From: Terebella lapidaria
Taxonomy: Eukaryota > Annelida > Polychaeta > Terebellida > Terebellidae
Assembly: GCA_949152475.1 (NCBI GenBank)
Contig: OX424567.1
Location: 25,941,402 to 26,005,401, forward strand
Direction of reading: 5' to 3'
Length of the DNA stretch: 64,000 nucleotides
Below, one piece after another: positions 44,491 through 56,559 of this stretch. Below the pieces are notes generated by a model. That model saw only the letters and a program-made list of their open reading frames with translations. It was not told where the DNA came from and did not search any database. The first letter of the stretch is position 1. Each line of letters opens with the position of its first letter. Position numbers and translations under genes: made by a program.

Positions 44491-46115
44491 TATGTCAGTC
44501 TGCTGTTTTGTGATAGAGGGCGTTATCAAATTGGCCTGGTGGCTCATTACCCAACAGTATTATGCCCCAGAAAATGATTCTGGGGACCATTCCCCAAGTT
44601 GGCTGTGAAGCACTGCTACGCTGAAGTTCAAACATTCAGAAGTGCTTATCTGAACCTGATAACTAATAAGTCATTGTTTGGTGTCGTAAGACCAGAAACA
44701 AACTAAGGTAATCTGTAAATACAGCAGATGATTGAAGCTGATCACAGCCAGGTGTTAACCTGTTATTGTATCATTCTAGGTAACATCAGTAGCCCAAACA
44801 ACTCCTCTACACACAATAAGTAGCTTCACATGCTGCATTTTCCAATAATGCTCTTATTTATGCTAGCGTCGGTCCAACGTGTTCAATTAGAGTGTTAGGT
44901 AGTTCAATGTTCAAATAAAAAGGCATTAAAGACTGAGAAACCAGATGTACGCTTAGCGCCGACCCAGTAAGCATTGAGCATTTTTAACAACATTACTCGC
45001 TTCATGACTCTGCTTCCTTGATCACATCGCTTCAAACTTTCAACACCCAACGTTTGATTCACATTTTGTTGTGATAAAAATGACACAGCCTAATGGAAGA
45101 ATCTTCTTTTGGGAGAAAAATTACCGATACAAGGAGCACAGTGAGACATTCTCAAGCTAACTATATGCATTCTCAATTGTTCACAACTGTCTAAATAACC
45201 TTAATGTGAAGGTGTCGTGGATGTACCTCTTTCTATTATTAACAGGTTAAATTATAGGATAGAAAGGACATACAAGTATGATACGCATGTTTGATTATAA
45301 ATATCAGTATTAAGTGGTCACATGTCCTCCTTTGTTCAGACAGAGTTATGAGAGACGATCATACATTATTGTCATAAAGACTACTGTAATCCGTGCGGAG
45401 GTATTCCATGACACCAGGTGTTATATACAGGAGATAATCTTGCTGCTCAATAAAACTCCCGTAAATAGAATGCAAACCATGTGATGTTTGCACAGAACAG
45501 TTTCGCTATCCTGATTGCTACCTTCCAGCAGTAGCGATATGTGACGGTATCACAATCTCCCACGGTATCACCACTGGTTTATCAATGACTTTAATGACTT
45601 AGATGAGCCTAAAGCCAGTGCAATGATAACGCTGGGTATTTATCATCCCACAAAATACCCCCACTCTCCTGTATTGATTCCCTTATTATCTAAATAGACT
45701 ACTTAGGTACAGGGTTACTGTTTGGTGGTGATTCAAGACGCACTTGAAAGTCCACATGAAATTTGATACAATACTATATGATTGTACTACAAATATGATT
45801 GTTGCTATGAACACTATATTTGCACTGGCATTTTTAGTTCCAAAACTAAAGTAAAACATTGCAATACATCTCAGTTAGACTTGTGTGGGTGTTTATTTGG
45901 CCCGAGTCTATTTTGTGAGGTAATCACTGTGCTATTGATTATGAAGTCCACTTTGACCTTGACCTGAATGTGAGACTCAATGGGTTTGACACACGGATAT
46001 TCCATTGTATTGCATTGTTCGAAGCACTCTTTGTCAATGTTTCTCCAGTAAGGAGTCAGTGGATATCGTGCTGTCTGTCTTGTGTTATTGATCTCCAGCT
46101 ACATTCTTCAGAAGA

Positions 46116-49100
46116 GCTGAATCAGTGAATCAAATGCATGAAACATTTCTGCTAACACATTGGGACAAGCCAAGGTAAACACAAAATTACTAAAACTGTG
46201 AAACAATAACTATGATCTCAGAAGTAAGGATTAATGAATGCGAGCAAAACATTCGGGCCCAAGTACCGTACACTGCTCCTTAATACTACTCGTCCACTGA
46301 AAACATACCATTTAATCCGTCTGGCACCTTTTTAATCCTTATTGAATATAGAGGAAGGCGCAGGATATGATACTTGGGCCAAACTTCGTTTCACTAAGCT
46401 TTTGGAACACATGTTGAGGTTAGATTTGTTTACATCCACAAACACCTGTGGCCGAAAGCACACTCAGTGTGAACAAAACCAGACATAGACTTGTTTTAGA
46501 CGGAAATGGGCCCAAGTACCGTACACTGCTCCTTAATACTACTCGTCCACTGAAAACATACCATTTAATCCGTCTCGCACCTTTTTAATCCTCATTGAAT
46601 ATAGAGGAAGGCGCAGGATATGATACTTGGGCCCCGAAATGTATGTACGCCAGGCACAATTTATTCCAAGTCAAACAATTGAGAATTCGCGTGTACGCGG
46701 ACACTTTGTTGAAAACTCCTCGACTTTTTGTTAATCTTCCTGCTAAGACTTTCACCATGTGCAAGTTCTTTCCATTATGGACCATCTTCACCTAGTGCAC
46801 TCATCTGATAACCCACGGTATCCTTATCGTAGGCTACCACGCCGCTGAGCTTTATTGGCAGAGCAGATTATAGAAGCTGAAAAATTACACGAAACAAAAA
46901 GGGCGTAGTCATGCCCAGAAACATTTATCTTAACTGCCAATGGTACAATGAACCTTTTATTTAATACCTGTGCATCATGCTTTTTTATTACCCTCACCCC
47001 GATGGGTATGGTATTGCATTTAGCATTTAGCTGTATGTATGTTTGTCTGTCTGCATGCATAACTCAAAGACAAGCGGTCGTAATTGATATTTTCCAACTT
47101 TCAGGTATTTCAAGATTCATTACAATATTGTGAAGGCAGTTTTCAATCTATTTGAACTGTTTTTGTTCAGCAGATGTGTCTTGCTAGTAAAAACTCTACT
47201 ATGTACAGCTCTAACGACAAGTTCAAGGTCACAGAAAGATTCAAAATCGAAAAATTGCAATAACTTTGCTTATATTCATTTTACTATTGCCCCTATGTGA
47301 TTGATGGTCATACACCAAAAGTTCCTTATTATCTCCCAAGGTCGAAAATGTAAAGGTCATCAGCTGAAATCACAGGTCTGCAATCACAGTTGCAATTCCC
47401 AAACTACTGAGGATATTCAAACGAATATTAAAAAACAAAGAATAAAACATAACTCTGAGAATGTTTTCGAAGTTTGGAGGTCAGTGTCAAGGAATTCATA
47501 CCGCGGTCCGTAATAAGGTCAAAATCGAAACAATGTTATAATTCAGTTTTTCTTCAATATTAACTTTTTTCCTATGTTATTATCGGCCAAGCTCGAAAAT
47601 GTAATGGTCATGAGCCTAATTTCAGTAACAAAACTTCTGGAGCGAGGGTCTGTAACCTCTGATTGTCAGTGCTGGTATGTCAGTCTGCTGTTTTGTGATA
47701 GAGGGCGTTATCAAATTGGCCTGGTGGCTCATTACCCAACAGTATTATACCCCCAGAAAATGATTCTGGGGACCATTCCCCAAGTTGGCTGTGAAGCACT
47801 GCTACGCTGAAGTTCAAACATTCAGAAGTGCTTATCTGAACCGGATAACTAATAAGTCATTGTTTGGTGTCGTAAGACCAGAAACAAACTAAGGTAATCT
47901 GTAAATACAGCAGATGATTGAAGCTGATCACAGCCAGGTGTTAACCTGTTATTGTATCATTCTAGGTAACATCAGTAGCCCAAACAACTCCTCTACACAC
48001 AATAAGTAGCTTCACATGCTGCATTTTCCAATAATGCTCTTATTTATGATAGCGTCGGTCCAACGTGTTCAATTAGAGTGTTAGGTAGTTCAATGTTTAA
48101 ATAAAAAGGCATTAAAGACTGAGAAACCAGATGTACGCTTAGCGCCGAACCAGTAAGCATTGAGCATTTTTAACAACATTACTCGCTTCATGACTCTGCT
48201 TCCTTGATCACATCGCTTCAAACTTTCAACACCCAACGTTTGATTCTCATTTTGTTGTGATAAAAATGACACAGCCTAATGGAAGAATCTTCTTTTGGGA
48301 GAAAAATTACCGATACAAGGAGCACAGTGAGACATTCTCAAGCTAACTATATGCATTCTCAATTGTTCACAACTGTCTAAATAACCTTAATGTGAAGGTG
48401 TCGTGGATGTACCTCTTTCTATTATTAACAGGTTAAATTATAGGATAGAAAGGACATACAAGTATGATACGCATGTTTGATTATAAATATCAGTATTAAG
48501 CAGTCAGGTGTCCTCCTTTGTTCAGACAGAGTTATGAGAGACCATCATACATTATTGTCATAAAGACTACTGTAATCCGTGCGGAGGTATTGCATGACAC
48601 CAGGTGTTATATACAGGAGATAATCTTGCTGCTCAATAAAACTCCCGTAAATAGAATGCAAACCATGTGATGTTTGCACAGAACAGTTTCGCTATCCTGA
48701 TTGCTACCTTCCAGCAGTAGCGATATGTGACGGTATCACAATCTCCCACGGTATCACCACTGGTTTATCAATGACTTTAATGACTTAGATGAGCCTAAAG
48801 CCAGTGCAATGATAACGGTGGGTATTTATCATCCCACAAAATACCCCCACTCTCCTGTATTGATTCCCTTATTATCTAAATAGACTACTTAGGTACAGGG
48901 TTACTGTTTGCTGGTGATTCAAGACGCAATTGAAAGTCCACATGAAATTTGATACAATACTATATGATTGTACTACAAATATGATTGTTGCTATGAACAC
49001 TATATTTGCACTGGCATTTTTAGTTCCAAAACTAAAGTAAAACATTGCAATACATCTCAGTTAGACTTGTGTGGGTGTTTATTTGGCCCGAGTCTATTTT

Positions 49101-49301
49101 GTGAGGTAATCACTGTGCTATTGATTATGAAGTCCACTTTGACCTTGACCTGAATGTGAGACTCAATGGGTTTGACACACGGATATTCCATTGTATTGCA
49201 TTGTTCGAAGCACTCTTTGTCAATGTTTCTCCAGTAAGGAGTCAGTGGATATCGTGCTGTCTGTCTTGTGTTATTGATCTCCAGCTACATTCTTCAGAAG
49301 A
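46116..49301. repeat. Recent tandem duplication, second copy
   Basis: It repeats 42931-46115 with about twenty to thirty scattered substitutions and a few one-base indels. Both MITEs (46256-46380, 46509-46633) and the interspersed repeat (about 46985-47670) are included, so they predate the duplication. Confidence 0.95.
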
Positions 49302-51404
49302 GCTATTTTTCATTTGGGATATTCCAGATTTGTGTCCACGTCTTTTGATACTAGATATCAACTCGTTAATAGACACATACGCCACGTCAAGATATAGGTT
49401 TATTCTTATCATACATCACGTTTTACTAGATTCCCATAAGTCATGCTTTCTTCAATCAATATCATTACGTGAGAGTACAATTTAACATATCAGGGATATA
49501 AAGTATGGTCAGGGTAGAACGGGTTCTGTCATAAATTGGAATTTTTTCTGAGTAGTGAGTACCATGGGGACGAGAACATCCCAGCAATCAGACAGTACCC
49601 CCAGGCTGTCCCACGTGCTACACAGACTTGGTATAGTTGAGTCAGGTGGGATGTACCCGGTCTCTGATGCAGATTGGTTGGCCACCTCAGTCTACTCAAT
49701 GAAAGAAGGTCTGAGATGTATTTATGGTGTATGGGGAAAAACTCTCTGGTCACGTGACGCCAAGTCCTCTGCTCATTAGGCACTTTGCCCCAGGGTGTGC
49801 GACAGAAATTGTTCTCGAGGATCAGTGGCTATTTGATGATTTGAAGTAACATTGTACTTTCTGTTATATAAATGTACAAAGAAAACAGCTTCAAAGCAAA
49901 AAAACCCAAGAGAATCACAGTATCTCTGAATTTCCCAGAGCCAAAATCGCTTTCGTTACTCTGCAGTTGCAGTAGCAAGATGGATCAGGTAGTACCTAAA
50001 ACATAGAGAATGAAACGATCGGCACTAAAATATTTCTGTAATGAGTCAAAATCCCTCAAAACTCCAGATTATGATACTTCACAGGAAACAGAAAGTTCAT
50101 AACTAATTCATACCGGTCAGGACATATCCATCTCGGCTCAGGGATGTTCGAAGAAAGCATGGAATACTGGACAGGTTCAGAGGAACTAATAATACCTGAA
50201 TGATTACTTTATAGCACTTGTATACCAGACATTCAACACTATGGACAAGTATGTAGTTATTGTTGATTTTCTCAGGACAAATGAACAGCGAGGTCAGATG
50301 TGAATATTAGCTGTTCCATTGCGGTATTAATGTCGTACATTGATTGGCAAGGCCAGCCGTGGTATGTCCTGGGTGAACTGATGAGTTTCAAAGATTGGTA
50401 CATGTAGTTTGATTTTGAGCCTGATTTTGAGGAGTTTCTCAAAGCCGTTCAGTACATTTCAAATGTACTAAATCATATTAGCGGCCATGCATACCAAAAC
50501 TCAAGCAGCATAATTTGATGGTGCAAAATTGGTGCTCTGAACAATTGTAAATATGATTGATAATGACGATATCTCTTAGACGTTCATTTCTACCGCACAT
50601 CCACCAATCTTCATCAATAGAATTAAATGGCTCAATTCAGATCTGTGGAGGTAATTATTCAATGGAGATTTTCGGATGTAATCAACATATTATTCCATCG
50701 TCATTAATTTTCTGTCTAGGCTGGTATTGCATTTGCGGTTTATGGTGACAGACATAGGATGGTATGCATACTTGGCATGCATACTTGGCACTCGTTTGCA
50801 AACAGGGTCAAACTTTATAATTCTACACTCCTACATGCATCATGCAACAATCAAAATGGTAATACTTCAGTCTTCGACGCTTAATATTCTATACATAGCA
50901 TGTTTTCATCAATTTCCTTCTACCATACATGTATCGCCCTTTCATAAGTTTGTATTTCCAAGTTCGTAAAAGAAAGTTTGCAAATGATTCTACGTTATAC
51001 AATATGATAGGTTGCTCCATTTTAAAATGTTAAACTGGATGCTCTTTTAAATTTGTCACGTAATTTGTCTTGTTACTGCACAACATTAGATCGACTTGAC
51101 ATGCCTTCAGAGAGACATGTACAGATCCTCGTGCATTTCCACCTCTCTCAAGTCAAACCAGGCATGAATTAAACGGACTCCTTGTGAGCCCCGGGTAGCT
51201 AGCTACCCACAAATGGATTTTTCAGTTTTGTGACGATCGCTTATATGATGTGAGAAGTTGTATGTGTTAGATGTCTAATAACTTGTTTTTTTCGAAAAAT
51301 CATGTTGTACCCAAAATGAGATATGTCACATACCAAAAATGTGACATAATAGTAATGGCGAAAATGTGTAATAATACTGGACATGTCTAGTATGTGAAAT
51401 ATGT
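49302..51404. other. No gene recognised
   Basis: AT-rich DNA; several short open frames occur, none with a known motif. Confidence 0.4.
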
Positions 51405-51680
51405 AAGGGCAGGTATTATGGTGGTTAAAACGCTCGCCTCATGACCAGCAGGTTGCTGATTCGAGCCCTGGTGCTGGCGTTGTTGTGTTGACTGTTTATC
51501 ACATATCACTCAGTCGTTTAAATGAGTATGCGATTGGCAAACATGTGTGACCTAGTCACCTCGCGACAGTCATAACTATCATCCATCATAGACGGCTGTC
51601 TATGGAAAATGGTAAGAAAATGTGCGTAAAGTGTTTTGACCATGTTTACATGACAAAGCGCTATCTAAAAACTAAAATTG
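51405..51680 (+). mobile_element. tRNA-derived SINE
   Basis: The A-box-like TGGTTAAAACGCTCGCC is near 51422. The B-box-like GGTTGCTGATTCGAGCCC is at 51451-51468, the usual spacing for a tRNA-derived polymerase III promoter. A body follows with GCGTAAAGTGTTTTGACCAT and the tail AAGCGCTATCTAAAAACTA, a tail type shared by many mollusc SINEs and their partner LINEs. It encodes no protein. Confidence 0.85.
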
Positions 51681-52354
51681 TTACAACTTTCACACTACTA
51701 TCCAGGCTGCATGAACACATTATCACAAAATCATAAGCATTGTACTCATATGTATTTCAATTGAGTAGCCCCCCATGTTCATCGTTTTCGATTGCATGCT
51801 GTGGAATAACCCCAGATACAGCTTGTTGATGCTTATATTGATGCTGATAGGTCAGACAGGGCACGTGGGAAGAGTGTATTTCGGTTCGTGTTTGTCATGT
51901 TATATACACTTACAGTCGAAAGGCACGTAACTTGAACAGCCTGTGCGTGTCCCGAATCATGGTAACAGGGTGATATACATGTAGCATCTCTAGTGGGGTT
52001 GAGAACACGAACCAAACACGTCAATGCAATAACACGATAAAGGCTGACACAGATAGTATAGCATAGTATTTATTTATTGTTTTTTTTTTGTTACAGACAG
52101 TCACTCTTGTTTGTTGAATATGCTGGCATTATATTTCAGTAAGAGAAGTGTTGCAGCTATTGTGTATCATCCGAGGCAAACATCCAAAGTTGCCTGCTAA
52201 TGGTAACCATCAATTCCCTATCGAACAGTTGCCTTTACCACTAGTCATTATCGACTCTATGTCGACTCGCTTCTGAAAATGTCCCCTGTGTACACACATG
52301 CCCCAAATGTGTGCCCCAAATTACCACTTATATTTGAGATAAATCCGCATTGAG
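51681..52354. other. No gene recognised
   Basis: Includes a poly-T tract near 52080. No supported gene. Confidence 0.4.
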
Positions 52355-52664
52355 ATAGACGTGGAATCAATACCCAGTATTTGGTATTCCGAGCAAACAA
52401 AACAGGGTCCGTTATCCAATCTCATAGTCCGGGGACAGAAAGTCATATCAGGCATACGAAGTGAGAGAAAACAAAAATGACAGGGAAACTCATGAACCCC
52501 CGTAAATGGCCATTAGGAGGTGAAATCAGGTGTTCCGGAAAGAGTGAGCATTTCCTGCCCCACTAGTGGCACCCGTCATGAATTCCCCAAAATTAACATG
52601 AAAATATATCTAGTTGCATGGCAGATATGGATTTGCTGTATTTATCAACCAGATCATGATGACG
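52355..52664 (-). mobile_element. Retroelement 3' end, copy 3 of 4
   Basis: It starts ATAGACGTGGAATCAATACC like the copies at 30843 and 63322 and is nearly identical to them. It breaks off after ATCATGATGACG, so only the last few codons plus the 3' tail are present. It is 5'-truncated and young. Confidence 0.9.
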
Positions 52665-53009
52665 AATTAACAGGACACCCCGGATCACTTCAAACGGGCC
52701 GGACAGCAGGGGAAGGGGAGGGGAGGGACTCAGCCCTTGCTTTTGTGTGGGAATCACGTGGACATCAATACTCGATTATTTGTCAGGGGCTGGATGGCAT
52801 AGAAGCTTGGAAGATGAAGAGAGTTGATTAAATCCCATCGACTCGGTATCTTATGTGTTACACTGCAACCCAGTTGGGACGTAGGTGGTTAATGGTTATG
52901 TCTCTGTCTGGTACACGAATACCCCAGAACGAGGAGACATTCCTCAACATCAATATTGAAATATATCCTAGTTATATGCTGGATACTATGACAGTTGGCT
53001 TACACATCT

Positions 53010-53500
53010 TTAACGTTTTTGGTCGAATCTTCCTGAAATTTTGCAAAAAAAAAATGCATTAAAATGTTTCGAGAGCGAGCTATTTTTTCATTTTAAAAGG
53101 TGGTAATTTTAGATTGAAAACGACCAGTTTCGGATTTGGTGGCCATTTTCTTAATAACTGTCTGATGTGCTTAGAAACTTTTATTTCATAATATACCCCT
53201 TATATACCTTTATGACATGTGAAAATTTCATTGCTCCATTTTCATTTTTCAGCAAGTTGGTGAAATTTGTTTTTTGTCTCAAATTACTATCTGTTTTGAG
53301 CCATTTCCAGCCCAAAATGTTTTGACTTTTCTCCTTCATAATGGGAAGCACCATTACTGTACTTACAGTATGCTTGAAGATGGACAGTTATGTATGATGA
53401 TTTGTGTAGTGATCTTGGATTTGACCCTCGATGACCTTGAAAGATCAAACGGCCATTTTTTTGTCAAACATTTAGATCAAATTTGGAATTTAAACATTAC
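53010..53500. repeat. Interspersed repeat related to 22.6 kb
   Basis: GGTCGAATCTTCCTGAAATT, GGTGGCCATTTTCTTAATAA, GACCCTCGATGACCTTGAAA and GATCAAACGGCCATTTT match the order seen at 15930-16090 and 22680-22960. Non-coding. Confidence 0.6.
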
Positions 53501-53599
53501 TACTATTTGAACTTTTGCAGTGGAGCGCTCAGTGTCGAGAGGCTTCTTGTTTCTCATGGAAAGACAAGTATAAAGCATCACGCAGACAGACAAAAACAA

Positions 53600-53765
53600 T
53601 TTCGTCAAGTTTGAAGTGTTCTATTCTATCTGTGAAGTTGTCCTTCCTGATACATTTGCAAATGATATTACCTGTGAGGACTACAAGCGCGGACCCGAGG
53701 AAGGTACTGACGTGTTGGAGCTTCTAAGAGAAGGCTACATGTATCTTCCTGACACGAATATGAAC
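53600..53765 (+). other. Possible unassigned exon
   Basis: One frame reads FEVFYSICEVVLPDTFAND and then ITCEDYKRGPEEGTDVLELL and REGYMYLPDT. Composition is more protein-like than that of the surrounding frames, but I recognise no family and the splice borders are unclear. It could be chance. Confidence 0.25.
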
Positions 53766-53959
53766 CACAGCAAGACATCAAGCGGATTTTTTTTTATTGT
53801 GTCTGGAAACTTTTTTCATTGTGAATATGAATGGACACAATTTATTCTACAAATAAATGCAGTGTAGCATGTTCAGTAGTGCAGTTTCAGCAGCAGTTAG
53901 CTGTCCACTCTGTTGATGTTGTCGAACAGGGTGTAAAATCACAAGTTGAGACCATTCAG

Positions 53960-55400
53960 AAAACGTCACATACTGTGACCGCATGGCTGAAGCAACTCAT
54001 GTAAGTGTGATGCCGCCCACAAGAATCGACAACAGATAACCATACTGAGAAGATACACTTGATAGTGTTATCTGCTAACCGCCGTGTTGCCCAGGAGTAC
54101 AACACCATGGCCTTTCACCTCCGCACTCCGGCATACTTGCGGCATCAGTGGACAGTTCAACCCCGCTTACACAAAAACAGCAGATGATCTATTGTCGGAA
54201 TATGGACAGTTTAATTGGTCAACTGGGTGTGGAATGTCTAGTTCGGCGATGAGCGGTGCAGGAAACTGTCGACGTGAATAACTCTGAACAAGGAAATAAT
54301 TACACTGAGTTTTGTGGAATTGACTAAAATCCATTTGTAGTCTAGATAATCCACTTCGATCTAAATCCATCAAGATGTCCGACAGAACAAGATTGAAATC
54401 AATCACACAAAGGGATTAATCTTACGAACCATCTGTTTCGTTATCTTTTCAATTTCCTTTCTATTCCCATATATACATATGCAATGTGTAGGCAGAGGAA
54501 TCAAATATAATATCTTTGGAAATTGGTATGAAAGTATTAATGATCAGTCTTAATCTGATAGCATCATTTCAGGATGCCAGATTATACCAATTGTACTACC
54601 GTCTCTCACTTCAGATCTCATCCTTGTATTCAACACATAAAATATGTACATTATTGTTAATAAAAATACTTAAACAAATACGGTGCAATGTAGATCTGTG
54701 ATCTCCAAAATAGCGAGATAGACCAATGTAGTCAATAACGACCATTTTTGCGAGGGTGCTATGCAAATTAAACAAGTTAGAGTTAAATCTAACAGATCCC
54801 TTGCACACAATATCGCAGATCCTGAACCACAATGGACATCCGAATTCATCGTCAACAGAGTTTGAGAACATGACACACAGAGGTTTTTCATCTTGGCACC
54901 ATGACTGCCTGTATCAAAACTGATGATCAAACATTTAGATTTTATGTCCCTCTATTGAAATGGATTCCTCGATATAAGGTCATACAAACACCAATGTCAC
55001 ATATTTATTATCACCCACTCTCACTATCATTCGTTTTAAGTAATACATGAAGCAGATGCACTGAAATTCTATTGCTTATGTAGAGGGTCGAAATAGCCTA
55101 TTTGGATGTTTTACAGCTCTGGATAGTTTTACCGATAGTTAATTTATGTCACATCCGTCACGTGACCAGCCGAGTGTGAGCAAGATCTCTGCGCAGCCTG
55201 ATTTTTTGCGGATCAGTTCTTCATTCAACGGATCCCAACAAAGCACGTTGGGCAATAAATCCTCCCTCTGTAGTAGCCCATCACCCTCTAGAGCTGTAAA
55301 ACTATGCTTCGTCACGGTTTATCTCGTGAGGATAAGACGAAAGCCCTGTAGATTCCCCATAAAAGGGCAATCAACTTGCCTTATTACATTGTGATATATT
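53960..55400. repeat. Paralogous block, partner at 12080-13430
   Basis: See the partner block for landmarks. Similarity is highest at 55210-55345, where the two copies differ at only a few positions. Confidence 0.8.
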
Positions 55401-56559
55401 TTGCACACTATGGCCAGCCAAATTAGTGTTGAATCTTCATATATGTAAATCACATTGTGGCTGTACTACTAATATTCCCTGATACGATGGACCAGCAATG
55501 ACACTCATTAATATATTTAATGGTGTGGTATAGTGGAAAAGTACCAGTTGAGTATAAAAGTTTGTAAAGATCAGCAGGATAAGCTGACTGATGCTAAGTT
55601 ATGGTGTGTTACATCACCCAATTTGATGATGGCCATAAATCCCGTGAACAATCATGTCTGGAATGCTACTGCATTACGTTGGTTGTGAATTACTAAGATA
55701 AGCTGATTACTCCTTAATAAGCTTGATATGCTGTGGTGCCATAGAATAATTATCTGGTCAGTGTAAGACCTGGCATATTCCAAACAAGGTGTACAGCTAA
55801 TCTCGATGATGGAGCCTTCTTACAGCTACAACTAATGGATAACATAAACTATGTGCTACCAAAGATGTCACTACTGAATTAGTAATATTTCAAGGTTAGG
55901 TGTTCAATGTAACATAATTACAAAAATTAGATGCGTATCATATGTATTGCTTGTGGCTGACTCTGTGAAGTTATATCAACAGTTTGACATGACATGATCT
56001 GAGCAGGAGTTCCTGGTGAAACTGATAAGTGGATGTAAGTATCGACCTATTACCACCAGCACAACAAGATTTTTTATAATGGTATTAACGAACAGAATGA
56101 TAGTTTACAAACATAAAATTTTGGGGAGAAAGAGAATAAGCCTAACCCAATATTTACAGCGAAGGCCACACTGGCATCATCAGGAGCAGACAGTGCATGA
56201 AATATAGGTATTTCCACATTATAATGTTATTGAAGTAATAATGGGTTTGAGGCACGAGTACTTGTCGCGCTACATCAATCACGAGCTTGCGAGTGAATTT
56301 GCACTACAAGAACGATTGCCTCAAACCCATCATCACCCAATAACTTTATTATTATATACCCCACATACTTTGCTGTTTGTAAAAAAGATTTTGACTTGGG
56401 TGAAGCCATATTTACCATATTGACGTTGTCGTTTTACTAGCATTCCGAGCCGCCACAATGGGCACATAATACAACAGGTGCTACACACAGGTGATCCAAA
56501 AATGGTAAATTATCGGAACGATCCCTTATCACTTAAAATAGAGGGACATTTCACATGGG
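55401..56559. other. No gene recognised; one repeat fragment
   Basis: A minus-strand copy of the 29.8-30.0 kb repeat lies at about 55990-56200 (GGCCACACTGGCATCATCAG). No other feature was supported. Confidence 0.4.

Larger units (their letters stand above)
42260..46115. repeat. Paralogous block, partner at 60630-63300
   Basis: Landmarks shared in order: ATGTGTGTCCTG (42299; 60669), GATAGCTGTCGATT (42371; 60739), CATTCTGTCCCATCCAC (42773; 61329), AGCTGATCACAGCCAGGTG (44737; 62118) and GTTAACCTGTTATTGTATC (44755; 62136). The partner lacks the MITEs at 43.1-43.4 kb and the interspersed repeat at 43.8-44.5 kb. Confidence 0.85.
42931..46115. repeat. Recent tandem duplication, first copy
   Basis: This 3185-bp segment is followed directly by a copy at 46116-49301 that is about 99 percent identical by eye. 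Open frames in it are small and occur in both copies; none resembles a known protein. Confidence 0.95.

Noticed and set aside
51420-51470. A functional tRNA gene
   Set aside because: A and B boxes are present, but no cloverleaf closes and the sequence continues into a SINE body and tail.
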